Counted from the stretch's first letter, positions 10,496-21,091 are shown. The stretch is DNA of 64,000 bases from Euborellia annulipes (GCA_023213315.1 JAKCPI010014154.1:1-64000); one strand, 5' to 3'. Made by a program: numbers and translations. Notes: generated from the letters alone by a model not told the origin.

Positions 10496-11123
10496 CTTTT
10501 ACCTCTATATATATGTTAATATATATAGAAAGAGAAAGTATTGGATTCATGTCAAAAATTCGATGTCGAGATTTTGATGGATCTTCACGTTTTGAGGTCC
10601 CCTGAATCCAAAAAAGTGGTTTTCGCTACATGGTCTGTCTGTGAACAAAATATCTCAAGAACGAAAAGAAGTAGAAGATTGAAATTTTATATTTAAGTAA
10701 GGCACCCCTCTGGGACGCAACACGCAGCTTTTAAACAAAATCGGCCAACGACTTTACTGATGCACTTTTTCAGTTTTTTTCGATTTTCTCAAAATTCGCT
10801 CCAATCATTTTGATTAAAATTCAAAAATCAATTATTTTTTAGATTCTCTTCAAAATGTATATACTCATTTTGTCATTGAAATCTTCTGAAGACCACTTTA
10901 CTCTTGTACTTCATAGAAAAGATAGAATAAATGGTTGCTATGGTAACAAAATATAAATATTTTCCCATACTTATAAATTTTACATCTCTGGAATGTATCG
11001 TACTGTCGGAAACTAAATACATGTTGACAGAAAAAATCTGCGTAACAAGCACAGAACACAACTTTCGATTACCCAAGGTAAGAGAATGTTGTGTGCTGTT
11101 CGACAAGTCACACAAGATTTTTT
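10496..11123 (+). mobile_element. R1 repeat copy
   Basis: Complete from TTTTTACTTTCTTTTACC to CACACAAGATTTTTT. The microsatellite section is absent: CTGTCTGTGAACAAAATATC runs directly on. The X-box site has one change (GTTGCTATGGTAAC, 10934-10947). The closing hairpin is intact (CACAACTTTCGATTACC...GAATGTTGTGTGCTG). Confidence 0.85.
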
Positions 11124-11129
11124 ATTTTA

Positions 11130-12000
11130 GACTCTTAACAATATAAAAAAAAATAAATAAATAACTTATGAAAAATATTGTGCCTGGGATACGAACACGG
11201 ATCACCTGTTTAGAAAGCGACACCCTGGGGATTTTTCTACGGTCCTATATATGTATGTGTGTGTGTGTGTGTTTATGTTTGAAAAAAAGGTAAAGAGAGA
11301 AGAGAGAAAAAGATAAAGCTAAGCATTGTTCGAAGGAAGCCAGACCGCCTCCTCCCTCCCTCACCCCAAACTAAAAAAAAAAAAAATTTAAAAAGAGATA
11401 GGGATATAACGAGCCAACCAACGTTTTATTCACATTTGCTTGAAAGCCTGAACAGAAAGGCCTTTTCCTTCTTCATCCATTATATGCTGGGCTCAAATTG
11501 GAATGTTAAGCATCCTAAACAAAAGAAGAATAATATATGCTAAGCAATTTCTCTCGGACTTGTTAACTATTTGAAAACAACAAATTTTTTTTTCCTAGAA
11601 AAATTAAAAGAAACTACAAACAATTCTTTGAAATTAATTAGTTGAATTTTATATTAATGATCCTAATTGAAATTGAAAACAAACGAATATGAATAAATCT
11701 AAATTAACTTAGCTATATTAAACAACTGTTTCAAATTTATGTAAGCTTAAGACTTAAAGAAATTTTTTATTTTTTAATAATAAGATAAATTTCTACTAGA
11801 AAATATATTTTGAAATATTTTATTAAAGAATAATAAAAAATTTTAAAAAAATCAGAGCCCTTGGCGGGGAAAATGCCCCCCCCCCCTGCCTCCCCCCCCA
11901 AATTACGCCACTGGGTTCCTGATTTAAAAATTAGATAAATATAATAACAGCTTATAATAATAAGATAAATATGCGAAAAGTAAAAAAAAAAAAAAAAAAA
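11130..12000. other. AT-rich DNA with a hAT-A end remnant
   Basis: A (TG)n patch lies near 11253-11271. At 11850-11913 a C-rich run followed by AATTACGCCACTG matches the right end of hAT-A. No gene is seen in the rest. Confidence 0.5.
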
Positions 12001-12066
12001 TTAAATTAGAATATCAAATATACAAATTAAACACTAGGTTTTATTAATTAAAAATTAACACTTAAT

Positions 12067-12097
12067 ACGTATTTCGACAATTCCTTGTCATCATCAG
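12067..12097 (-). ncRNA. Hammerhead-like core H3a
   Basis: Minus strand: CTGATGA, T, stem II GACAA/TTGTC with a GGAA loop, then GAAATACGTATT. The flanks pair as CACTT/AAGTG (stem I, 5 bp). Stem III would be the self-complementary ATAC/GTAT, longer than the ACGT of most other cores here. Confidence 0.6.
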
Positions 12098-12149
12098 AAG
12101 TGATTACATTCTGATGATGACAAGGATTGTGATAATAAAGTGATACATT

Positions 12150-12180
12150 CTGATGATGACAAGGAATTGTCGAAATACGT
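12150..12180 (+). ncRNA. Hammerhead-like core H3b
   Basis: Same core as H3a on the plus strand: CTGATGA, T, GACAA-GGAA-TTGTC, GAAATACGT. Local stem I pairing is weak here because the upstream flank TGATACATT differs from that of H3a. Confidence 0.55.
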
Positions 12181-12430
12181 ATTAAGTGTTAATTTTTAAT
12201 TAATAAAACCTTTGAAACAAATAACCTAGTGTTTAATTTGTATATTTAATTTTAATTTACAAAATGTTTCAACGAGAACCAACGGTCGAAAGTTTAAATC
12301 TAATTAGAATATCATTTTGAAATTTTTTTTTCATAAAAATAATATGAATGTATAGCTGGAATGTATGGAATCCAAAATGTGAGCCGTAGCTCTCTACGGC
12401 ACTTGAAGCTATATCTATACTATTATATAA

Positions 12431-12439
12431 AAGACAATC

Positions 12440-12498
<59 letters not shown>
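12431..12498. repeat. (TCTG)n microsatellite of Hel-1
   Basis: About 16 tandem TCTG units directly after the Helitron 5' end, matched by a similar run at the same place in Hel-2. Confidence 0.95.
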
Positions 12499-12500
<2 letters not shown>

Positions 12501-12787
12501 AACGCATAGACTCCGAAACTACTGGACCGATTTTCATGGAGTTTTTTTTAATGGGTAGGGAATTTTCCGGGGTGGTTTTAGGCTATCATTATATCGAATT
12601 AGGGGTAGGGAACCCCCCTTTTTGGGGGTTTTCAATTACCCCATAGCAAAGCATTGGAAAACAGGATCTAACTCGCTTTATGAAAAATATATTTATCAAA
12701 TCTTTAAAATGAAAAATAAAAACTCTTCCTACCCCTAACAATTCGACATTTGAAAAGATTTTTCCGCTCTGCGCCCCCACCCCCCTA

Positions 12788-14028
12788 AAATTTTATTTTT
12801 TTTATTTTTCATTCGATTTTAATAAAATTTAAAATGACGCTTTCTTAGGGTGTAAATAATTGAAAAATGGTATTTTAGACATCAGAAAGTTCAATCACCC
12901 CCCTGACCCCCCTGAAATTTATTTTTCATTCGATTTTAATAAAATTTAAAATGACGCTTTCTTAGGGTGTAAATAATTGAAAAATGGTATTTTAGACCCC
13001 AGAAAGTTCAACCACCCCCTGACCCCCCTGAAATTTATTTTTTATTCGATTTTAATAAAATTTAAAATGTTGCTTTCTTAGGGTGTAAATAATTGAAAAT
13101 GGTATTTTAGACATCAGAAAGTTCAATCACCCCCTGACCCCCCTGAAATTTATTTTTCATTCGATTTTAATAAAATTTAAAATGACGCTTTCTTAGGGTG
13201 TAAATAATTGAAAAATGGTATTTTAGACATCAGAAAGTTCAATCACCCCCTGACCCCCCTAAAATTTATTTTTCATTCGATTTTAATAAAATTTAAAATG
13301 ACGCTTTCTTAGGGTGTAAATAATTGAAAAATGGTATTTTAGACCCCAGAAAGTTCAAACACCCCCTGACCCCCCTAAAATTTATTTTTTATTCGATTTT
13401 AATAAAATCTAAAATGTTGCTTTCTTAGGGTGTAAATAATTGAAAAATGGTATTTTAGACATCAGAAAGTTCAATCACCCCCTGACCCCCCTGAAAATTA
13501 TTTTTCATTCGATTTTAATAAAATTTAAAATGACGCTTTCTTAGGGTGTAAATAATTGAAAATGGTATTTTAGACATCAGAAAGTTCAATCACCCCCTGA
13601 CCCCCCTAAAATTTATTTTTTATTCGATTTTAATAAAATCTAAAATGTTGCTTTCTTAGGGTGTAAATAATTGAAAAATGGTATTTTAGACATCAGAAAG
13701 TTCAATCACCCCCTGACCCCCCTGAAATTTATTTTTCATTCGATTTTTAATAAAATTTAAAATGACGCTTTCTTAGGGTGTAAATAATTGAAAAATGGTA
13801 TTTTAGACATCAGAAAGTTCAATCACCCCCTGACCCCCCTGAAATTTATTTTTCATTCGATTTTAATAAAATTTAAAATGTTGCTTTCTTAGGGTGTAAA
13901 TAATTGAAAAATGGTATTTTAGACATCAGAAAGTTCAAACACCCCCTGACCCCCCTGAAATTTATTTTTCATTCGTTTTTAATAAAATTTAAAATTACGC
14001 TTCCTTAGGGTGTAAATAATTGAAAAAT
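12788..14028 (+). repeat. Tandem array in Hel-1, about 11 units of about 116 bp
   Basis: Each unit runs ATTTTTCATTCGATTTTAAT, a TGACGC or TGTTGC variant, CTTAGGGTGTAAATAATTG, GGTATTTTAGACATCAGAAA, GTTCAATCACCCCCTGACCC. CTTAGGG starts near 12844, 12961, 13077, 13192, 13308, 13424, 13540, 13655, 13773, 13888 and 14004. TGACGC and TGTTGC forms occur in a mixed order. Confidence 0.95.
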
Positions 14029-14141
14029 ATATTAATCAAATTTTTAAAATAAAAAATAAAAACTCTTTTTCATAATTAATTAAAATACATTTATCTGGAC
14101 AACTCTTAGTCATATCCCGAGACGCCGCCCGCCAGGGAGGG

Positions 14142-14168
14142 GGTAGGGTTGCCGAAGGCAACCCTACC
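14142..14168 (+). terminator. Helitron 3' terminal hairpin of Hel-1
   Basis: GGTAGGGTTGCC, loop GAA, GGCAACCCTACC: a perfect 12-bp stem four bases before the terminal CTAG. In Helitrons this hairpin is thought to signal the end of rolling-circle transfer. It is identical in Hel-2. Confidence 0.9.
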
Positions 14169-14179
14169 GCAGCTAGTAG

Positions 14180-15005
14180 TCTATATTTTTGACTAAGTGG
14201 GCCCCTTAAATTTCTGATAAATATTAAAAGAGCAGTGAACAAAAAATAGTTTGGAAAATTCGGCTATAGCCACGGTATTCATAAAAATTATTTTTATTCG
14301 TAAATGAAAATCTCAAAAAACAAAAAAAAAAAAACAAACAAACAAAAAATTAATAAACCCAAGAAAAATGAATGTTAAAAAGCTATTAGAATATTCATTA
14401 CTTAGAAAAGGTATAAAAAAGAACTGAGAATATATGTATGATACTTATATCATATACTGGTATAGTATTATATATAGTTGCTATGGTAAGGAGCCTCTTT
14501 CCAGCATAGATTAGTAAATTTCGTTCTAGAGTGTACGGGGTATAAAGACTTATATGCACTTATATTTTTTAAGCTATTGTTAACAGTCTATGCCCAGGAC
14601 GGGAGGAGTGTTTGTTCAAGAGCCTCTTAAAAAGGACCTGCCTTTGGAAATAAGCCAAGAGAGTTGGTCAAATATACATAGTTAATTTTAAAAATTTTTT
14701 ATCATTTTCTATCATTCAGCTCCGAGGTTGAGGTTGTAGTCCTGTCTATTCTATTGTTTGATTAAAAATTATATTATCCTCAATTATTTGATTATGAGAG
14801 AATAGATAAAAATAAAATCTAATTCAAGAATTATTTTTTCAATTGCATATTATTATCATCAAGTCTTAAGAAAATTAGAATTATGTTCTTAGCCATAAAA
14901 TACCTCCATCCCATCTGAAAAATATGTTGGTTACACCCATGCCTAACGCTTGCTGAGTGCAATTTTGGTATAATTTTGAGAAATGGCTATTCGAAAAAAA
15001 AATTC
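14180..15005. other. AT-rich DNA without recognised features
   Basis: AT-rich sequence with A runs (14322-14336) and no open frames of note. No gene or repeat family is recognised. Confidence 0.5.
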
Positions 15006-15013
15006 GCTTGAAT

Positions 15014-15234
15014 CAAGTGCGGATACAAGGGGAGGTAATTATCCCCCCACCCCAGATTTGAGAAAAATATTTTTTTTGGGAATAAAATAAAATTTAATAC
15101 TATATTTTGGTAAACAAGGATAGAAAGCACCTTTAAATTACCAAAAATAAGAAAAAAATTGTGTGCTGTGTGACTAGTCACACCAGATTACCCCTTCCCC
15201 CCCCCCCCGAGGAACTCCTCTGGATTCGCTCTTG
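15014..15234. mobile_element. hAT-type MITE hAT-C (221 bp)
   Basis: Ends CAAGTGCGGATACAAGG and the complement of CAAGAGCGAATCCAGAGG, flanked by 8-bp near-identical repeats GCTTGAAT and GCTTAAAT. Inside are the GTGTGCTGTGTGACTAGTCA and CACCAGATTACCCC blocks shared with the other hAT-C copies (29782, 44905, 55705 and 58967). Confidence 0.8.
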
Positions 15235-15529
15235 GCTTAAATATGTCTATATGAGTATTAATGTCTTTGATTAGCATATAGCTTTATTTTTTAGGCGTTA
15301 TATAATTTTCGAATGTATTTAGGATATACAAAATTTAAAATTCTATTTTGTACAGAGTATAAATTAATAAAAAATAAATTGAATTTTAAATTATTTTACT
15401 AAAAAATGGATTTAACAAATGAAATGGCTCCATATAGAATTTAGAATCAAAATTTCACAAAAAGTCAAAATTAAAAAATTTTAGTTTTCACACTAGACCC
15501 TATTATATTAGTACTTATACAATAATGGT

Positions 15530-15720
15530 CGTGAGGTTAAAGATGTTGAGAGATGTTAATATGACAACTTAAAAGTCAAGAGGAGTGGTTTCCGATCCCA
15601 GGCAGTCCAATGCATTTATTTAAATCATTTGGATACCAAATGGTATAAATAAATATGTCTGAATAATTAACCATATCGCAATTTATGTATCAATTAAAGT
15701 CTAAGATGCCCAAAAGACTA
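15530..15720 (+). mobile_element. SINE-2-like copy, diverged
   Basis: A degenerate head (GAGGTTAAAGATGTTGAGAG) and a weak B box (GGTTTCCGATCCC) precede CAGGCAGTCCAATGCATTTA and TGGATACCAAATGG, then AAAGTCTAAGATGCCCAAAA. The body order is that of the window's SINEs. Confidence 0.5.
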
Positions 15721-16149
15721 AAAAAATTTAATAATAACAAAACAAAGGGCTTGTTTGTTAAGCCGGATAAGGGAGACTTGTTTCAAAAGAAGACTTATAA
15801 AATTAGAAATAAAAAAGAAGGGGTAGCTTGGCAACATGCAAATCAGGAGATCCAATTCTATTATACTTTGAGATGAATATTAATGGGTAATTTAAAGACT
15901 GGAATTTTTTCCCAACAAGAGAAATTTTATTGGTAGACGAGAAAAAAAAAATCAATGCAGATATAATTAAAAATTATAGTCTATAAAAATTTTTTTTTGG
16001 TAGAAATAATTAGAAGAACGATGAACTTTTTTTTTTTTGATGCACAAGCGAATGACCTATTTCGTTTTGCAAAAGTTTTGAAATGACCCAAAATATATAA
16101 AAAAAAAGAAGAGAAAGATGGAAAACAAAATAAAAATAAGTTTGAACCG

Positions 16150-16600
16150 ACATTCCTGCATCAAATTTTACGCGAGAAAGAGATAGGAATATAGAAAACG
16201 GAGAAGGAATATGAGTAGGAAAGGGAGAGAAAAAAGAGGGGTAAAATGCAAGCAGTAGGGGTAGTTAAGCCCCACGGAGGAGAGGTAAAAATGCGGTTGA
16301 TTGGTGTTCGTGTTCGGTTGTCGCTGCCTCCCCCTAGGGGGGAATTCCCTCCCTTGTTCCCGGATCTGCGCAGAAACCAATCGAGAGACCCACTCACACT
16401 CTCCTTCCCTCTCACTCTTGTTTTAAATATATATATATCTCCGTCTCTTTTTCTCTCCCTTTGTCCTGTCTGCCCGCCCCAAAGGGGCCCCGAAAAGGGT
16501 CCAAGGCCTCTTCGCTATGGCCATTGGTGCCGTCAAACAACCGTTCTCTCTTTCCCCATTTTATCTTTCTCTCTCCATTTCTTTTTATAAATTTCAATTA
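16150..16600. other. GC-richer, pyrimidine/purine-skewed island
   Basis: The plus strand changes from purine-rich (16185-16245) to mixed GC-rich (16255-16385) to pyrimidine-rich (16395-16590). A reading frame of 114 codons spans it, but its composition (Pro, Leu, Ser, Arg) reads as low complexity. An inverted CCAAT (CCATTGGTG, near 16519) is present. It may be a promoter or untranslated exon; nothing here proves it. Confidence 0.25.
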
Positions 16601-16700
16601 ATAACGCAGAGTGTCATAAGACCAATCGCCATTATGTGTTTTAATAACAATGGAGATATTTAAGATTCCATACTAAAATAAAAAAACAACTAATTTATTT

Positions 16701-16760
16701 TTATTTTCTCTTACCTATCTATGTAATCTATATATATAGAGAGAAAGTATTGGATTCTTT
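16701..16760 (+). repeat. R1 terminal hairpin fragment
   Basis: Only the opening R1 hairpin is present: TTTTCTCTTACC...ATATAGAGAGAAAGTATTGG. It is followed by unrelated sequence. Confidence 0.7.
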
Positions 16761-17000
16761 TTTTATTTTGAGAGAGTTGCTTCACCTATAGTCAACTAGC
16801 AAATTTATCAGAAAATCATCCATATAACAACGCTTAATCTTCGAGTTAAAAAAATAAGTTTTTCAAATATAATGAGATAAAAGAAGAGTTTTGTGAAGTT
16901 AGCAGCTCAATAAAAACATTAGCTATAAAAATTATTAAAAACAAAAATTAAAATTAATTTAAATGAATATTAAAAATTAAAATAATAAAAGTAATAATTA

Positions 17001-17217
17001 AATTTATTTAAGGTTCAGGAAATCCCAAATGAGAAACGCAGCTAGTCGTTTTTTCAATTTTTATTTAAATATAAAGTGCCAGGGACAACGTTTCGGTCAC
17101 TTATAGGACCATCATCAGGGTGGCCCTGACACTTTATATTTAAATAAAAATTGAAAAAACGACTAGCTGCATTGCTCATTTTGGATTTCCTGAACCTTAA
17201 ATAAATTGTATTATCAG
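17001..17217. repeat. Palindrome with a single central hammerhead
   Basis: Arms of about 75-85 bp (left starts AATTTATTTAAGGTTCAGGA, right ends TCCTGAACCTTAAATAAATT) are nearly perfect reverse complements and close on one minus-strand hammerhead core. The arm TATATTTAAATAAAAATTG...CGACTAGCTGC also follows the core at 52158-52188, so the arm is the normal downstream tail, duplicated in inverse orientation. Confidence 0.9.
17088..17118 (-). ncRNA. Hammerhead-like core H4 with giant stem I
   Basis: Minus strand: CTGATGA, T, GGTC...GACC stem II with a CTATAAGT loop, GAAACGTT. Because the arms on both sides pair, stem I would be about 75 bp long, far longer than any stem I needed for catalysis. 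Confidence 0.65.
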
Positions 17218-17219
17218 CT

Positions 17220-18945
17220 ATAAACCTCAATTAAATATTATAATTAAATTTCTTTACAAAAATTTAAAAATTTCCAAAAAAATAAATAAACAAGGTTTGA
17301 TAAAGGATTTGCATTTTAAATTTGTCAATGATTCCAAACTTCACAATGGTAATCGTCACTGGCCATTATTTATTGTGATACTTGTGTTTCTCGTTTCACC
17401 CCTTTGATAAACCTTATTCTGAACTTTGGGTCTTTGCAAGATAACATCGTTGCCGAAAAAGACCTTAAAAAAACATCGGGCTCTTATTTAATCATATGAT
17501 TAGCTTAACTACATGTGAAAATACCCGAAAGTCATACTCATCTAGTATAACCGAGGGAGAGCTAGTTAAATGTGAAGCAACCGCCCCTCAGTCATCCATC
17601 TTCAGAATTTTCAAATACCTTTTTTTTTTGTTTTGTTTTATAACCACTAAAGGATTCTAACATTAAATGGGAGGAGTTTTTGGGAAATTTTAACTCCGAT
17701 GCTATTTTTTTATCCAGTATCTATAGATATAATAGAGAGTAGAAAAAAAAATCGATTTTAGATACTCCATCTGTGTAGAAATAAAACAAAAAAAAAATCG
17801 TTCGATATTTAATTGATACCTATAGCCTATCCCCGTAACATTCTGTTCACTTATCTAATGTAAACACATTCGCCCCTTGTTCAATATTTCAATATTTTTA
17901 ACTTGGTTATATTGTGAAGCAGGCCTAATCTTGTTTAGAAAAATTAATAATTTAATTTTTTTAGTAATTAGGATAGCGTTCGGCAACCTAGGCATGTGTG
18001 CAAACGGATAGGTTTTTAGGCGGCAGACAAGAAAATATTGAGAAATTTTCTGTTGGTTTTACATAAAAAATTTTAGATTTTTATTTTACCAATATAAATG
18101 ATTGTAGTAAATATATATATATTTACATATATGTATCTACAGTAGTAGTAATAAATTTAAATATAAATAAGTTATTCCATTATTGCATTAAAGTAATAAT
18201 TCCAAGAAAATATTTTTATATATAAAGAAAAAAGAAAATTTCATTTGGCATGGACCTGAGTTTTGTTTAAAATTTTTATAAATACAATTTTGCACCCCCA
18301 CCCCCTAATATTTCCTAAGATTAATTTAATTTTTTTTTCTTTTTAATCGATTTTAGGACAAAAATATTCAAAAATTGTAATATAATCTATATACCGTATA
18401 TATAAATGAATATTATAATAAATATACAAAGATGTCAACAAAATTTATTTTCTCTTACCAGTACTTAAAAAAAAATAACAAGCTCATAATAGCAAAGTGA
18501 TCAAAAATGGCAATAAATGCCAAGAATATTTTTTTTTTTTTAAATAATATCATAAAAATTTGGGAAATTCACGATAAACCGCTAGAAGCAAGAGCCAGCC
18601 AATATTTGTTGTATATTTCATTACTTGCAAGTTTTGATTTCCAATCATTTACATAATTCTAATAATTAATGCTTTTTTGGAAAATATTTAATAAGAAAAA
18701 TATTTATTTTATTACTTTATTTGTGAGTTGCTTTGAAATCTTAGTGCATTTTTCTCTCAGGCCGTTAGCTCTTTTTTGACTTCAAGGCCGAATGCCGTTT
18801 AGGCCCTTTGCTTCTTATATTTTTAGCCACTCATTCAAAAAGAAGACCTCGTGCACCCATTCCAAAAAAAAGACATAGATGTCTCTTATTGTTATTATTT
18901 TTTTAATTACATAGACTTTAGTTAGTTAGTTGATTTTACTTTTTT
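17220..18945. other. AT-rich DNA, almost featureless
   Basis: A GCGTTCGGCAACCTAGGCAT piece near 17976-17996 resembles CAGGGGTCGGCAACC-type hAT ends. The rest shows no gene, splice pair or repeat family that I recognise. Confidence 0.45.
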
Positions 18946-18951
18946 TAATTT

Positions 18952-19008
18952 AGGCCTAAGAAGAGAAAAAAGTAAAAACGTGTAGGCGTTTTTTCTTCTT
19001 AGGCCTAG
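18952..19008. repeat. Hairpin with TAGGCCTA ends
   Basis: TTAGGCCTAAGAAGAGAAAA pairs with TTTTTTCTTCTTAGGCCTA across a short spacer. Probably a tiny MITE or a solo hairpin. Confidence 0.65.
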
Positions 19009-19564
19009 CTCCAAAAATTAGTTTGAATTTGATTTATTTTTTACTTATTTTTTTTTTTTTATCGTTTTTTCGGACATGTAAATGGACAAAAATTATTTAT
19101 GCCTGTCTTTAGCAGAATAAATAAATAAATTTATTTTTGAACGTATTTTTGGCAAATTTTTTTTCTTCAATTATTTATATTATTTTTTCTTTTAGCTCTT
19201 AAATTAATTAGATAAAAATTATTGTATTTTAAATTTGCTACTCCTTATAAATTAAAATAAACAGGAATAGAGAAAAATATTTTTGTCTTATATTTTAATT
19301 TATATTTTCTATTATAATACCAAATACATATGAAAAGTTTCTACTATTGCTATAAATTAAGAAGAAACAAAAATCTTTTTTTTTTGATATATATTTAGTA
19401 TAATTAGGATAATTTGAAAGTTTTACTGAGCATAGGTAAAAAAGAGACAACTAAAATTAATATTTTTTTTTTATTCTTTTAACAACCTTTTATACTCAAA
19501 ATTTTTTAATATTTTAAACAAGTATTTTCTCTTCATTTGTCACATTTTTTTCTAAGATAAATTT

Positions 19565-19700
19565 GAAAAAGGTTGTCTGGATTCTGATCCCTTGGCCTCG
19601 ATCTCGGTCCTGAGAATCCAAATAGACAGCCGGCTCTAAATATAAATTACAGGACCGAGATCAGAAAATTTTACGGGAGGGTGGTTTGGTCGATCCAAGG
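19565..19700. repeat. Imperfect inverted repeat
   Basis: GATCCCTTGG and GATCTCGGTCCTG in the left half reappear as CAGGACCGAGATC and CCAAGGGAT in the right half. Fold-back of unknown class, followed by a C run at 19707-19721. Confidence 0.55.
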
Positions 19701-19998
19701 GATTACCCCCCCCCCCCCCCACCTTCTCATTCTATCCCAAAATAATAAATTTTTAAAATTGTATTGAAAATATATTTTTTTATAATCTGTAAGAGCTTTT
19801 AAAATTTTAATAATAGCCTATATTTCATTCATTATATTTTTAATTATTTATTTTTTAGAAATTCGTAAAGGGAATTGACTCCCACACAACCCTCATATAT
19901 AGTAATTTATATTTAAAAAAAATATATATATACGTATATTTACTAACACTAATTTTGCTGTAGGCCTTTTCCTGTTTTAGGTTAAATCTGTTTATTTA

Positions 19999-20258
19999 GC
20001 CCCCGGGTTTGGTGTAGTAGGTAGCGTGCCTACCGACCTATACCAAACGTCGCGGGTTCGGACCCCAGGTAGTCAGTCCGATGATTTTATTTAAGCCATT
20101 TGGATACCAGAGGGCTTAAATAGAAATGCTTGGACCCGCAATAGATATTATCATATACATATAATGGTTATCGTAAAGTCTTACATGGCCTAAGTTGCAG
20201 AAAAGACTGTGTGAATGTGTGTGTGTGAGTGTGAGAAAAAAGTGTGAATGTTAAAAAA
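19999..20258 (+). mobile_element. SINE-1, full-length, 15-bp target duplication
   Basis: Flanked by a perfect 15-bp repeat AAATCTGTTTATTTA (19984-19998 and 20259-20273). The head has an A box (TTTGGTGTAGTAGGTAGCG) and a B box (CGCGGGTTCGGACCCCAGG), so it is tRNA-derived and carries an RNA polymerase III promoter. The body includes GATTTTATTTAAGCCATTTG and GGCCTAAGTTGCAGAAAAG. The tail is GTGAGAAAAAAGTGTGAATG, TTA and poly-A. The duplication and tail show LINE-driven retroposition; no LINE enzyme is encoded in this window. Confidence 0.92.
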
Positions 20259-20285
20259 AAATCTGTTTATTTATATAAAATACAA

Positions 20286-20312
20286 CATTTCGGTCATTCT
20301 GTGGCTCTTCAG
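20286..20312 (-). ncRNA. Weak hammerhead-like remnant H5
   Basis: Minus strand CTGAAGA...GACCGAAATGTTGT resembles the hammerhead cores, but stem II does not pair and the flanks do not form stem I. Probably a decayed copy. Confidence 0.25.
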
Positions 20313-20504
20313 GTACAAATTTAGATACAATCCCAAAGTGTCTTATTCTAGAGATCTACATTCTCAAATATTTTTACTAGTTATTAAATATAAACAAAAA
20401 ATTGTCTGGTCTTTATAAAATTTTTTTCAAGTATGAGTAATTCCTAAGAAAGCCTAGAGTAAGTTTCAACTAGGCTATCTGATTCACTAGTGATTTTCAA
20501 CACA

Positions 20505-20665
20505 TACACATTGAGAAAGAGAGTGGGAGAGAGAGAAAGAGGGGCCAGGTAAATGCGGGCCACGGGAAAAAGAGTGGGCAGGCAGGATAGGTAAACTCGT
20601 TTTGGACCTTCTTCCACATTAAATGAACTCTTCCAAGATTTAAATCTAATTTTCGGATGGGTGGT
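20505..20665. other. GC-richer purine-skewed patch
   Basis: GAGAAAGAGAGTGGGAGAG followed by GGGCCAGGTAAATGCGGGCC. Two overlapping minus-strand frames of 71-77 codons cross it; neither has recognisable motifs. Unassigned. Confidence 0.25.
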
Positions 20666-21086
20666 CTCAACAACCACTCGTTAGTACGAAGAAAATCATA
20701 AAATTTTAACAAGTTATCATCTTTTTCAAAATAATGACGATATTTTTAAAATAGGGGTGAAGTTTTTGAACAAGGAATTCTACATCTAATAAAAAAAAAA
20801 ATTCTGGGTAAAATTTCCTTAAAAATATAATTATTAAGTGTGGATGGAGAGAAGGAATTGAATTAAAGATGTAGCAGAAGTATATTGACCTTTGCTTCTC
20901 GTCATTCGGTTTTTTGAGTGAATATATAAAAATATTTTTTCAACTCGTTTTTGACATCTGAGGTCATTTAGACTTCATTCTTATTTATTTGAATTAATTA
21001 GAAACTTAAAGTTAATTTTAATTAAAAGAGAACATTTAAAATTTCAAATATTTATAATAAAAAAAATTTCCAATAATATTTTGTTG

Positions 21087-21091
<5 letters not shown>

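Larger units (their letters stand above)
12001..12258. repeat. Palindromic element with paired hammerhead-like cores
   Basis: Outer arms AAATTAAACACTAGGTTTTA and its complement (near 12190-12240) enclose two opposed cores (12067-12097 minus, 12150-12180 plus). A third partial core, CTGATGATGACAAGGATTGT, lies at 12111-12130 with no GAAA. The right arm has an 18-base insertion relative to the left. No coding capacity. Confidence 0.8.
12414..14176 (+). mobile_element. Non-autonomous Helitron Hel-1 (1763 bp)
   Basis: The 5' end is TCTATACTATTATATAAAAG, inserted after an A. The 3' end is a perfect 12-bp hairpin with a GAA loop (14142-14168), then GCAG and CTAG, followed by T. TC at the start, a hairpin just before CTAG, and insertion between A and T without duplication are Helitron hallmarks. 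A (GTCT)n microsatellite and ACTGGACCGATTTTCATGGA follow the 5' end. The interior is a tandem array. There is no helicase/Rep open frame, so it depends on an autonomous copy elsewhere. A longer sister lies at 37289-39541. Confidence 0.9.

Noticed and set aside
12383..12413. GCCGTAG/CTACGGC hairpin just before Hel-1 as the 3' end of another Helitron
   Set aside because: The bases after the hairpin do not give a CTRR end, and no Helitron 5' end lies upstream.
12788..14028. CRISPR array in the Helitron repeats
   Set aside because: Units are 116 bp head-to-tail without unique spacers, and the element is eukaryotic.
16246..16590. 114-codon plus-strand open frame
   Set aside because: Spans changing low-complexity sequence and has no recognisable domain; overlapped by frames of equal quality on the other strand.
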